Below, piece after piece: positions 1 through 8,367 of a stretch of DNA of 36,704 nucleotides. The position numbers and the translations under genes were made by a program. The stretch is from Thermodesulfobacteriota bacterium. Its GTDB lineage: Bacteria > Desulfobacterota > Desulfobacteria > Desulfobacterales > JAUWMJ01. The stretch's first letter is position 1. Every line of letters begins with the position of its first letter. The DNA is taken from NCBI GenBank assembly GCA_034189135.1, contig JAXHVO010000029.1, forward strand, positions 1 to 36,704, read 5' to 3'. Under the pieces are notes generated by a model. The model was not told where the DNA came from. It saw nothing but the letters and a program-made list of their open reading frames with translations, and did no database searches.

Positions 1-112
1 GGTAGCCAAGATTTGATTTACTACTGGCTGCCATCATTTTGAACGGTAGTAATTTAATGAACGAACATAACCAACCGGCTGGCTCGTAAAACCATGACTT
101 TTCGTTCAGGCA

Positions 113-553
113 CTAACTAAACCACTTTGTAACTGTTGAAACAGGAACAACAAAAGCGGCACCCATTCCGATACCAACCAGGATACCAAAATATGTATAA
201 AGATGCCACGGCGTATTTATACCAAAACTTAAACCGTAGCCGAGCGCAACAAACAGGGCGCTGATTGCTATAATGAATCGCGGTCCATACCTGTCGGCTA
301 ACCGTCCCGTGATAATGGAAAATATTCCGTGAATTACCATGTAAACAAAAACAACTCCGGTTGTTATTGCTCTACTCCAGCCAAGACTCATCGACACAGG
401 CTTCACAAATACTCCAAAGGAATAATATGTGCCATAAAGGATGAATACCAGTAAGAAGCCCGTTATCACCACGATCCAGCTCTGGATAATACTATTTCTA
501 TCCGCTTCTTCAATAGCGGCGTGGCTGAAGTGATTTCTATCTGTGATAGGCAT
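113..553 (-). pseudogene. Truncated MFS permease (N-terminal part only)
   Basis: The 146-residue reading frame begins with the N-terminal transmembrane helices of a major facilitator transporter of the monocarboxylate/oxalate-formate type. It has the conserved loop GRLADRYGPR between helices 2 and 3 (about residues 83-92). It stops at TAG (113-115) just after the helix 4 end VTKWFS, where intact family members of about 400 residues continue with a basic loop. In another frame directly downstream (from about position 110, reading leftwards) the translation PERKVMVL resembles that expected loop, so a frameshift followed by further decay is likely. The gene is last in a minus-strand set with the acyl-CoA synthetase and IclR genes. 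Its original substrate was probably a carboxylate. Only 112 bases remain to the window edge, so the fate of the rest cannot be seen. Confidence 0.65.
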
Positions 554-620
554 CTGTGTTTCCTTGCTCTATTATTTATATATCCTGATCATCTCAAAGC
601 TGCGAATAACTCCAAAGCCG

Positions 621-690
621 CCCGCATGACAAGGCGCGAGGAGGGCGAATAGCCAGCCTATTTAACCGACGAGCAACGCAGTCATGCGGG
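621..690. repeat. Inverted-repeat element between MFS remnant and acyl-CoA synthetase
   Basis: Perfect 10-bp arms, CCCGCATGAC (621-630) and GTCATGCGGG (681-690), enclose a 50-bp core. The right arm overlaps the last codons and the stop of the acyl-CoA synthetase gene, so the element may have supplied the present C-terminus. It looks like a short dispersed stem-loop repeat. There is no T-run, so it is not a typical terminator. Confidence 0.55.
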
Positions 691-2100
691 ATGAATCGGC
701 TCAATAAAATGTGAAGTTATTTTTGAGCAAGCCCTCAGGGTGTAGCTTCGCAACATGGACAGGGCCTGGACGCTCTCAACCGGATCGTTGAAAACCGGGA
801 AGGAATTGATTGCTTTTAACTGATCGATATGGCGCCTTTCCGCAAAAAAGCTGAGCCCTATCGGTTTTTTTGCCGCATAACTTATCTTTTTGAAAAGATC
901 CAGCAACTTATCCGGCGTAGCGATCTCTTCTCCAAGCATTTTGGACATTTCCGGCCCATACGCAAAAGACAGCGCCATACCGTCGATATCATCCAAAGCC
1001 AGACATTGTTCCAGAGCAAAGATTAAAGCCTCAATACTGTGAATATCACCAAAATCCATCGGATTTGACATGCGGATTACGCCGCCGCGGCGAAAGCTTT
1101 CTATCTTTCGAATAAGTGTTTCCGGGAGCGCCGGACACTTAAAACCATACTTATCGCATGCGTCTCCCAGGATGACCGAGAAGCCTCCAGAAAGAGATAT
1201 GGCCACCAGACGGTCACCTTTAAGCGGTGGCAGGCGAAGCGCCTTTGCACAGACCGTCATTTCGTGAATGCTTTGTACTTGAATGATTCCTGCCTGCTTA
1301 ATGGCGCCTCTTACAACACGATCATCGTTTGACAGCGCTGCCGTATGTGATTTGGCAACTTCAGATGCCGTACGGCTTACATTTGATTTAAGCATAACGA
1401 TCGGTTTTGAGGATCTTTTGGCTATACGCATTAATCTCCTGCCGTTATCAATACTCTCCAGATATAGATGGATTTGCTCAGTATCTTCGTCATCAATCAG
1501 ATACTTAATGAGGTCTATCTCATCCATGTCCAGTTTGTTGCCGGCACTGATGACCTTTGCAAAACCGATATGTTCGTCTGAAAAATAGTGAGCGGTTTGG
1601 TTGGCGACACCGCCGCTTTGAACGATCAGGCTTACAGGGCCTTTTTTGAAATTATGCGTATTTATCGGATTAAAAGGCGTGCAAAGCCCGGATTCCGTGT
1701 TGATAACCCCAATGCAGTTGGGACCGATAAAACGGATATTGTGTCGCTTTGCTGTTTGGAGAAGATCTTTTTCAACAGAATTGTTTGTTTCCTGAAATTC
1801 CCGATATCCACCGGTGGAGATAACCGCATGGCGGATGCTCTTGCGGCCACAGATATTCAGTGTTTTTGCAACCTGATTGGCCGGAACAAGAATCACGGCA
1901 AGATCAATACTTTTAGGTAAAACCTCTGGATCGGTGATAATATCCCTGCTGCACACCGTTCCCCGGTTTTTTCCTACAGGATAAATCTTACCTTCGAACC
2001 CCATTTCCAGGCAATTGGAAACGATGTTTTTTGCCAGGTTTTGCGGTTGACTGCTCACTCCGAAAACCACTATACTTGAAGGATAAAAGAACTGTCTCAT
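682..2100 (-). CDS. ADP-forming acyl-CoA synthetase, alpha-type subunit (CoA-binding + CoA-ligase domains)
   Basis: The protein of about 472 residues has an N-terminal CoA-binding Rossmann domain (SIVVFGVSS near residues 9-17) and then succinyl-CoA-ligase-like domains. The family's phosphohistidine is present in KSHTAAL (His about 252). The family interconverts acyl-CoA + ADP + Pi with acid + ATP + CoA in the cytoplasm. The length matches stand-alone alpha subunits (about 450-470 residues), not the fused form of about 700 residues, and no ATP-grasp beta subunit is seen in the window. I chose ATG 2100 because MRQFFYP-SSIVVFG matches how this family usually begins; a TTG at 2109 overlapping the upstream IclR stop is possible. 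The gene is probably translationally coupled to the IclR gene. The substrate is unknown. Confidence 0.85.
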   Translation of the reverse strand: MRQFFYPSSIVVFGVSSQPQNLAKNIVSNCLEMGFEGKIYPVGKNRGTVCSRDIITDPEVLPKSIDLAVILVPANQVAKTLNICGRKSIRHAVISTGGYREFQETNNSVEKDLLQTAKRHNIRFIGPNCIGVINTESGLCTPFNPINTHNFKKGPVSLIVQSGGVANQTAHYFSDEHIGFAKVISAGNKLDMDEIDLIKYLIDDEDTEQIHLYLESIDNGRRLMRIAKRSSKPIVMLKSNVSRTASEVAKSHTAALSNDDRVVRGAIKQAGIIQVQSIHEMTVCAKALRLPPLKGDRLVAISLSGGFSVILGDACDKYGFKCPALPETLIRKIESFRRGGVIRMSNPMDFGDIHSIEALIFALEQCLALDDIDGMALSFAYGPEMSKMLGEEIATPDKLLDLFKKISYAAKKPIGLSFFAERRHIDQLKAINSFPVFNDPVESVQALSMLRSYTLRACSKITSHFIEPIHPA

Positions 2101-2105
2101 CTTTA

Positions 2106-2894
2106 TCAAATTGTTCCGGTTGTCTTATTAAACCCCAACCTGTCTGATATTCTTTTTGCCGCCTTTACAGCCATTTTACCGAATTTAGCCTTATCTTTCG
2201 ATCTGAAAGTGAATATAGGGGCTGCAATGCCGATACAACCCACCAGTTCACCGCGAAAGCTAAAGATAGGCGCGGCGATTCTGCGAACGCCCATTCTCAG
2301 CTCCTGGTTTTCAAAGGCATAACCATCTTTTTGAACCAGTGGCAGGTTATCTTCCAATTCGCTCAAATTGGTAATAGTATGCTCTGTTACAGCCGGAAGA
2401 CCAATTTTATTCAGAACGTTTCTTCTTTTCACGGAATCCATATGTGCCAGATAAACCTTGCCGACGCCAACGGCATGGAAATACGGATAAACGCTTCCCA
2501 CCCGTGAATACAAATTAACCCCTTCGCTTCCCTCGATTCGTTCCAGCAGGATGAGCTGGTCACGATCAAGGGTGGACAGCTCAATGGTTTTTCTTGTTTT
2601 TTGAGAGAGATCTTCCATAAATGGCCAAGCTACGGAGCGAAGGTTGATTTTATCTTGCATCTGGTTACTTAGGTATAAAAGTTTCATACCCAGCCGGTAA
2701 TGGCCCCTTTGTTCAGCCCTGTCCAGGATTCCCCTGTCGCACAGCGTGTTCAGAATCCTGACAAGAGATTGCCGTGGGATTCGGACTTTGCCCATTATTT
2801 CAGAGAGGGTAAGGTCTCTCTCACTGACAGCCATAAGCTCGATTACATCCAACGCCCGTTCGACTGCAGGGGCTTTTTTTTGGTTGACTTTCAT
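2106..2894 (-). CDS. IclR-family transcriptional regulator
   Basis: 262 residues, the normal size for the family. A winged helix-turn-helix lies at about residues 15-60 (LTLSEIMGKVRIPRQSLVRI forms the recognition region). An IclR effector-binding domain follows (about 75-255), with the typical HAVGVGKVYLAH block and a C-terminal segment on sulfonylating/small-ligand-binding-type folds. The gene is divergent from the sigma-54 activator gene and first in a minus-strand operon with the acyl-CoA synthetase. Its own upstream region carries ATACC/GGTAT dyads (2900-2938), so autoregulation is likely. The ligand is probably an aromatic or aliphatic acid or CoA ester; this is inferred from the family and neighbours. 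Confidence 0.93.
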   Translation of the reverse strand: MKVNQKKAPAVERALDVIELMAVSERDLTLSEIMGKVRIPRQSLVRILNTLCDRGILDRAEQRGHYRLGMKLLYLSNQMQDKINLRSVAWPFMEDLSQKTRKTIELSTLDRDQLILLERIEGSEGVNLYSRVGSVYPYFHAVGVGKVYLAHMDSVKRRNVLNKIGLPAVTEHTITNLSELEDNLPLVQKDGYAFENQELRMGVRRIAAPIFSFRGELVGCIGIAAPIFTFRSKDKAKFGKMAVKAAKRISDRLGFNKTTGTI

Positions 2895-2899
2895 AATAT

Positions 2900-2938
2900 T
2901 ATACCATATATGAGAAATGAAATACCTAATATGGTATA
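2900..2938. promoter_or_regulatory. Candidate IclR operator dyads
   Basis: A perfect 10-bp inverted repeat, TATACCATAT (2900-2909) and ATATGGTATA (2929-2938), sits 5 bp upstream of the IclR start codon. A second, overlapping dyad shares the right half: ATACC-TAATAT-GGTAT (2922-2937). Three ATACC-type half-sites in 39 bp suggest binding of an IclR dimer or tetramer. Function is inferred from position and symmetry. Confidence 0.6.
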
Positions 2939-3092
2939 TTGCAGGGAGGTGTCAAGGGAAAAAAGAAGGAGATTGTCTCGATATTGGTGAACCTCTGGCT
3001 GATAATCAAGTATTTCCTGCTACTTTTAAGTTTCTTGTTTTACATTGAAATTAAAAAGGTTTGTTAAATGGATGGCGGTGCCAGTGTAATTT

Positions 3093-3133
3093 AGCCCTTA
3101 TAGGGCTTTATGCAAGCCACCGGCTTGGCCGGT
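3093..3133. repeat. Two adjacent perfect hairpins in the 2895-3292 intergenic region
   Basis: AGCCCT-TAT-AGGGCT (3093-3107) is followed 11 bp later by ACCGGC-TTG-GCCGGT (3119-3133). Both have 6-bp perfect stems and 3-nt loops. No T-tract follows, so a rho-independent terminator is not supported. The pair looks like a short dispersed repeat or paired transcript hairpins. Apart from these, the IclR operator and an AT-rich leader before the activator gene, I see nothing else in this roughly 400-bp gap. Confidence 0.45.
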
Positions 3134-3292
3134 TGACTTATAACAAAAACAAACAGTTGTGAAATTTCAGTTGAATGGTAGCACTCGAACATATGAAAAT
3201 TTTGCTTCCAAATAGTAAAAATATACATTTATAAAAAGAGAGAAATTAAAGTTCTAAAACGCTTGTAGCGGAATTTAAGAGGAGGAGCTGAA

Positions 3293-4759
3293 ATGACAAA
3301 CAATTACAGAGATTTTGGCGAGTCTTCAGTGGTCGATAACCAGCGCAAACTATCACAATTTGACAATATCACAGAGGAACTCATTCTAACAGCAATCGAT
3401 AACATCTATGACAGCGTTATTCTCATAAACACTGACGGAATCATTCAGTTCATGAGCAAAAATTATGAGGATAGATTTATGACATCAAGGAAAAAGGCTA
3501 TTGGACAGCACATTACTACACTCATTCCAGATGCCCGCCTTCCTAGAGTCTTAGAAACCGGGAAAGCGGAGATAGATTTTGCTGCTAAAATAAACGGCAG
3601 ATTTCGGATTATCTCCCGGATTCCTTTGAAAAGGAAGGGGCAGGTAATCGGTGCGCTCGGGAAAGTGATGTTTTGGAAAAGAGAGAAGATTTTGGATTTC
3701 TATAACTATTGGAAGGTGTCTCAGCCCAAGGCAGAAAGGCATTCCCTTTATGATTTTTCTTCGTATGATATTGAATTAGCTGACATAATTGGTAAATCAG
3801 CTGAAATTAAACGTTCCAAATCTGTAGCTGCTCTGGCGGCCCAAAACGATTGCAGCGTCTTGATAGAGGGTGAGTCCGGCACCGGTAAAGAATTATTTGC
3901 TAAGGCTATTCATCGGATAAGCCGCCGAAGGGAAAATGCCTTTGTCTGCGTCAACTGCGCAAGCATACCCCACGAACTTTTCGAATCCGAACTTTTTGGA
4001 TATAAGCCAGGAGCCTTTACAGGCGCTTCTATGAAGGGAAAAATCGGAAAGTTTGAGGCAGCTCACAAGGGCACGATTTTCCTCGATGAGATCGGCGACC
4101 TGGATCTGAGTATTCAGTCAAAACTATTACGAACGCTTCAGGAAAAGGAAATTGAGAAGATCGGCACCCGGCATCCGATAAAGATAGATTTCAGGGTAAT
4201 CTGTGCCACGAACCAAAAGATCAAACAGCAGGTTCAAAAAGGATTATTTAGGTTAGACCTTTACCACCGAATAAACGAGTTTGAGATCGAACTTCCTCCA
4301 CTGCGTACCATCAAAGAGGACATTCCTCTTCTTGTCGACTATTTCATGAATATCCTGAGGGAGGAGGCCCGGAACAAGAGAAATGTGATCTCGGTATCTA
4401 AAGATGTCTCATGCATGCTGCAGAATTATGACTGGAAGGGCAACATTCGGGAACTTAAAAATGTCATTCAGAGAGCGTTTGTTTTCTGCATGGGCTCTCA
4501 AATCGAAATAGAGGATCTTCCTCCAAACTTTATTAAAACTGTTTCGGACTCTGTTTCGAATAAATTTTCCTCCAAGAAGCCGATTCTTTCACTAAAGTGT
4601 GTTACTGAACTGGCCGAAAAGCAGGCGATCATCGATACTTTAAGGCTTACCGGAAACAACAAGGTAAAGGCCGCAAGGTTATTAGATATTCACCGTACAA
4701 GTCTCTATCAGAAGTTAAAAAAATATGGTCTTGACAAACCAGAGCCTACCCGGAATTAA
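3293..4759 (+). CDS. Sigma-54-dependent transcriptional activator (PAS, AAA+, Fis-type HTH)
   Basis: 488 residues. A PAS-type sensor domain lies at about residues 28-125. The AAA+ domain follows with Walker A GESGTGKE (193-200), the sigma-54-contacting motif GAFTGA (240-245), Walker B TIFLDEIGDL (261-270) and the arginine-finger block FRLDLYHR (319-326). A Fis-family helix-turn-helix covers about 445-485. There is no receiver domain, so it probably responds to a small molecule through the PAS domain rather than to a kinase. The start has a strong ribosome-binding site (GAGGAGG). The two -24/-12 promoters downstream (5013 and 20198), each with an identical dyad about 220 bp upstream, are the obvious targets. 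The gene is divergent from the IclR gene. Confidence 0.95.
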   Translation: MTNNYRDFGESSVVDNQRKLSQFDNITEELILTAIDNIYDSVILINTDGIIQFMSKNYEDRFMTSRKKAIGQHITTLIPDARLPRVLETGKAEIDFAAKINGRFRIISRIPLKRKGQVIGALGKVMFWKREKILDFYNYWKVSQPKAERHSLYDFSSYDIELADIIGKSAEIKRSKSVAALAAQNDCSVLIEGESGTGKELFAKAIHRISRRRENAFVCVNCASIPHELFESELFGYKPGAFTGASMKGKIGKFEAAHKGTIFLDEIGDLDLSIQSKLLRTLQEKEIEKIGTRHPIKIDFRVICATNQKIKQQVQKGLFRLDLYHRINEFEIELPPLRTIKEDIPLLVDYFMNILREEARNKRNVISVSKDVSCMLQNYDWKGNIRELKNVIQRAFVFCMGSQIEIEDLPPNFIKTVSDSVSNKFSSKKPILSLKCVTELAEKQAIIDTLRLTGNNKVKAARLLDIHRTSLYQKLKKYGLDKPEPTRN

Positions 4760-4794
4760 AGTCGTTCAGCCATTTGGTGAAATGCTCCTGCTGG

Positions 4795-4812
4795 TGTCGT
4801 GAAAAATCGACA
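4795..4812. promoter_or_regulatory. Candidate upstream activating site, block A
   Basis: Inverted repeat TGTCG-N8-CGACA, 218 bp upstream of the -24 element at 5013, a distance typical for sigma-54 enhancer-binding proteins. The same dyad occurs at 19973-19990 at almost the same distance from the second promoter. Binding by the activator encoded at 3293 is inferred. Confidence 0.65.
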
Positions 4813-5012
4813 TGTATTAGATTGGCAGCAGCTCTCCTGTAAAATCGATTTTTCTTATTAAACTATGTAGTTATAGAAACAGTTAAAAACCATCTGTGGA
4901 ATTTTATCTACATTTTACGTTGGTATTGAATTTCTTTCTTCACAGCTTTCAAACAGCCGTATTATTAGCATTTTCAAAAGGATGAAAGTTGATCCCCTCT
5001 TTTTCAAATCGC

Positions 5013-5028
5013 TGGCATTCTTCTTGCA
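5013..5028 (+). promoter_or_regulatory. Sigma-54 (-24/-12) promoter of block A
   Basis: TGGCATTCTTCTTGCA matches the consensus TGGCAC-N5-TTGCA with exactly 10 bases between the GG and the GC. It lies about 180 bp upstream of the TRAP DctP gene. The leader contains a 13-bp perfect palindrome, GCGTTATTAACGC (5149-5161), whose role is unknown. The 4760-5209 gap holds only this promoter, the enhancer dyad at 4795 and a further TTTCA/TGAAA dyad shared with block B. Confidence 0.85.
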
Positions 5029-5209
5029 GCATATTCTTACATTAGTTGGCTGATCTGCGAATTTGGCGACCTATTGCAGTGACCAAAAGAGATTTAAACA
5101 TTTTAAGTATAGGCGTTGGCATTTGGTATGTGGAACAGTCCAATTTCAGCGTTATTAACGCAATAAACCCAAGCATTTAAACGCAGGGAAAACACCAAAA
5201 GGAGGAGAA

Positions 5210-6283
5210 ATGATTAAACAATTTTCATGGAAAAAAATAGTTGGCTTGTTGGGCGTCCTTATTTTGGCGGTATTTGCAGGACAGATTGTTTTTAATGGAG
5301 AAGCGGTAGCTGCAGAGAAACAAAAATACAAGAAGGTAACTCTTGTCATAAACACCTGTACGGGTAGGGGAACGGACGCATATTTGTGGGGAAAGAAAAT
5401 TGCTGAGTTGACCAAGAAGTATACTGACGGGAGAGTGAGAGTTAAAGTTTTTGCAAGAGGGGAAGTATACAAGACATATCATGATATATCAAAGGCCCTT
5501 TTCAGCGGGGGCAGCGATATGATGATCAATGTTCATTCAAGTTTTGTCACTGCCGGCGTTAAAAAATATGGGATCTTTGCCGTACCCGGCCTGCTTGTTC
5601 CATCGCCTGAAGAAAAATTTTTTGGTGAACGTGTTAGCCGTTTCTGGAAAGATCCTAAAGGGGGTGGTGTGCTCCGGCGTGAATGTGAGGCAAAAGGCGT
5701 GAAGCTGATCGGTGACATGGCTGAGACATTTCCCGTTGTCCTTTTTTTCAAAAAGTCTTGTAGGATGGATGAAGTTAAGGGGCTCAAACTTCGTGTGGCT
5801 GCGAGCAAGGGTTACAGGCTCGTCATGGAACATCTGGGAATTGTTGCTGTGCCGGTCCCATATGCCGATACTTATACCGGCCTGCAGCAGGGATTAATTG
5901 ATGGTGCCGTTACCGGTACACAATATTATAATCACGGGAAGTGGTATGAGGTTTGTCCCTATGTAATGGAAATGCCCATCAATACAATTACACTTACGTT
6001 TGCTGCTAATTTAAAAAAATGGAACAGCCTCAGTAAGCAACTCAGAGATCTCCTTGAAAAGGTGGTAGCTCCTGAAGCCCATCAGTATGTTACCGAACTG
6101 ATTGATAATAAAATGTCGACTATGAAAGGCGAATTAGAGGGAAAAGGCGTTACATTTTATAGATGGTCTGATGAGGAGAGCAAGGCACTGGATAACTGGT
6201 ATCCCCAATGCTGGAACCAGTTCCGTAGCGACTATGGTGACACCCTTGTTGATGCGGCCATGCGAGCGAGGAATCTTCGTTAA
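5210..6283 (+). CDS. dctP: TRAP transporter solute-binding protein, DctP family
   Basis: 357 residues. It has an N-terminal signal peptide (hydrophobic stretch IVGLLGVLILAVFAG, cleavage probably after EAVAA near residue 35) and a DctP-type binding fold. Diagnostic segments are the central MDEVKGLKLRVAASKGYR, which includes the substrate-carboxylate arginine region, and GLQQGLIDGAVTGTQYY. It would deliver an organic acid from the periplasm to the membrane subunits encoded just downstream. The ribosome-binding site AGGAGGAG is strong. It is the first gene after the sigma-54 promoter at 5013, so uptake is induced together with catabolism. The ligand cannot be told from sequence. Confidence 0.93.
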   Translation: MIKQFSWKKIVGLLGVLILAVFAGQIVFNGEAVAAEKQKYKKVTLVINTCTGRGTDAYLWGKKIAELTKKYTDGRVRVKVFARGEVYKTYHDISKALFSGGSDMMINVHSSFVTAGVKKYGIFAVPGLLVPSPEEKFFGERVSRFWKDPKGGGVLRRECEAKGVKLIGDMAETFPVVLFFKKSCRMDEVKGLKLRVAASKGYRLVMEHLGIVAVPVPYADTYTGLQQGLIDGAVTGTQYYNHGKWYEVCPYVMEMPINTITLTFAANLKKWNSLSKQLRDLLEKVVAPEAHQYVTELIDNKMSTMKGELEGKGVTFYRWSDEESKALDNWYPQCWNQFRSDYGDTLVDAAMRARNLR

Positions 6284-6432
6284 GCAAGAGAAGTCGGGGG
6301 TTATCGGAAAGGGCGTGTGTATGGCTCTGAGTTGCCGGATGAATTTGATCGTCGGTCTGTCGATGACGCGATCCGGAACTGATACGGAAACCGTTTAATG
6401 TTCTTTAGCGTAGTAGCTAAAAGGGGGGAGCC

Positions 6433-6954
6433 TTGGAAAACCGATTTGTTTCAATTATAGACAGGTATGAAAAGTGGCTTAGAAGTATCGGAAAGGTCGT
6501 TGACACCCTATCCGCATATTTATTTTTAGCGGTCACCCTTTTTGTGGTTATTGAAGTATTCTGCCGCTACTTTTTTAAAAGCCCGCACGACTGGTCCGAC
6601 ATCATGGTTGTTTACACTGTTTTGTTTGTCGTCTTTCTTAACATCGGTGCGGTAGAAGAGGAGGAAAGACATATATGCCTGGATCTAGTCAATCTAAAAC
6701 TCCGTGACAAATGGAAGCGCAGAACGGATATGTTCAATTGTCTGGTTTCTTTTTCGGCATGCGGTATCATGGCATATTTTGTTTTTAACAACTTTATCTA
6801 TCTTGTTCGTGCCGGCGGTGGTTATGAGACAAGCATACCGATGCCGGACTGGCCACCATCTCTTGCCATGCTCATGGGTATGATAATGGGTATGATCGTG
6901 AGCCTGGGAAAACTGTTTAGACTGGTTTTAGACAGGCCGGTCGGCAAAGATTGA
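6433..6954 (+). CDS. dctQ: TRAP transporter small membrane subunit, DctQ family
   Basis: 173 residues with four predicted transmembrane helices and the family pattern VEVFCRYFF...W in the first half (FCRYFFKSPHDWSDI). The start codon is TTG, supported by GGGGGGAG four bases upstream; no ATG fits the conserved N-terminal length. It forms the membrane complex with DctM (6994). The 149-bp gap after the binding-protein gene shows no terminator. Sodium-driven carboxylate uptake is the family role. Confidence 0.9.
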   Translation: MENRFVSIIDRYEKWLRSIGKVVDTLSAYLFLAVTLFVVIEVFCRYFFKSPHDWSDIMVVYTVLFVVFLNIGAVEEEERHICLDLVNLKLRDKWKRRTDMFNCLVSFSACGIMAYFVFNNFIYLVRAGGGYETSIPMPDWPPSLAMLMGMIMGMIVSLGKLFRLVLDRPVGKD

Positions 6955-6993
6955 CATGGAATAGATGCGGCAATTCAGTTAAGGAGAAAATAG

Positions 6994-8280
6994 ATGGAAT
7001 ATTCTTTGGTTATAGGCATTGGTCTGATTATTGTAGCTTTTAGCACAGGAGCTCCCATGTTTGCAGCCATGACCTTGGGGACTACAGTGCTTTTTATCAG
7101 CTATGCGCAATTACCGGGTCTGAGTATGGCTCAACAGGCGATAAGTTCGATAAGCAGTTTTACCCTGGTTGCCATACCCCTTTTTATCCTGCTTGGAAAT
7201 ATTATGGCAAGGTCTGGCGCAGCAGCCGCCCTGTTTGATCTGGTAAGGGTTTTTCTCGGACATTTAAGGGCGGGACTGGGAATGGTGACTGTATGGGTGG
7301 CGGCGTTGTTTGGCACCATGTGTGGTTCCGGGGTGGCCACGGCTGTGGCTGTAAGCAGCATTGTGGTTCCGGAAATGACAAAATCAGGTTATAAACGGGA
7401 GGAATGCGCTGCAATTTGCGGGGCTTCGGGACCGCTGGGTCTGCTTATTCCGCCAAGCGTGGGTGCCATCATTCTGGCGGAGATTCTTGAAGTGCCGGTT
7501 GGAAAGGTCTTTGCAGCTGGTGTTTTTCCCGGTATTTTGACCGCAGCTTTGCTCTCCATTGTCTGCTACATCAAGAATCGTAACAACCTCGATATTAAGA
7601 TTGAACGTGAGCATACATGGAAGGAACGGAGAGTCGCGATTTGGCGGTCCTTACCGACCCTGCTGATCCCAATGTCCCTTTTTGGTGTGATATACGGCGG
7701 AATAGCGACACCCACTGAGGCAGCCGGAACATCCTGCGTCATAGCCCTTATTGTTGGGTTCCTGTTCTATGGCAAGATCAAATGGAAGGACATGAAGGAT
7801 ATCGCTCGCAGCTCTCTGATTTCCACAACGTCTATTTACTGCATCGTATTCGGTGCCGTTATTTTCGGGCGTTCACTCGCCTATATGGAAATTCCTCAAA
7901 ACATAGCAATGCTCACAATGGAGTTGGCGCTCAGTCCTCTCACTTTCATGTTTTTCTTTTTGGTAATATTTTTTCTGTTGGGCATGATTTTTGATGCCTT
8001 TGCTCTCATGTATGTCTGCCTGCCGCCACTGGTGTCAACCTTTAGCCATTTCGGTTTTGATCCGGTATTTATTGCCATCCTTTTTATTCAAATCGTGATT
8101 GTTGGCCAGTTAACTCCGCCGGTGTGCATAACACTGTATGCCGCTGCTTCCGGTGCGGGAGCCCAATCAAGTTCCACGATAAGGGCGGCGTTGCCCTACC
8201 TGATCGCTGCAATAATCAGTTGTATACTGGTTTTAATTTTGCCCCGGATAGCGCTTTTTTTGCCGGGTTTGTTAAAATGA
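6994..8280 (+). CDS. dctM: TRAP transporter large permease subunit, DctM family
   Basis: 428 residues, the standard length, with about 12 hydrophobic helices. Recognisable blocks include IPLFILLGNIMARSG, the GSGVATAVAVSSIVVPEM segment and PLGLLIPPSVGAIILAE in the first half, and the repeat-related VGQLTPPVCITLYAA near the end. It is the ion-coupled translocation subunit. The order P-Q-M is canonical and the ribosome-binding site AAGGAGAA is good. Two lipoate-ligase-like genes follow after an 87-bp gap without a visible terminator. Confidence 0.95.
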   Translation: MEYSLVIGIGLIIVAFSTGAPMFAAMTLGTTVLFISYAQLPGLSMAQQAISSISSFTLVAIPLFILLGNIMARSGAAAALFDLVRVFLGHLRAGLGMVTVWVAALFGTMCGSGVATAVAVSSIVVPEMTKSGYKREECAAICGASGPLGLLIPPSVGAIILAEILEVPVGKVFAAGVFPGILTAALLSIVCYIKNRNNLDIKIEREHTWKERRVAIWRSLPTLLIPMSLFGVIYGGIATPTEAAGTSCVIALIVGFLFYGKIKWKDMKDIARSSLISTTSIYCIVFGAVIFGRSLAYMEIPQNIAMLTMELALSPLTFMFFFLVIFFLLGMIFDAFALMYVCLPPLVSTFSHFGFDPVFIAILFIQIVIVGQLTPPVCITLYAAASGAGAQSSSTIRAALPYLIAAIISCILVLILPRIALFLPGLLK

Positions 8281-8367
8281 ATTAAAGGAATGGACTACTA
8301 TGGGAGTGGACGCCTCGGGTATTTGAAATGTGGAAGGAGTTGAATAAACATTAATGGAGGAACTCAC

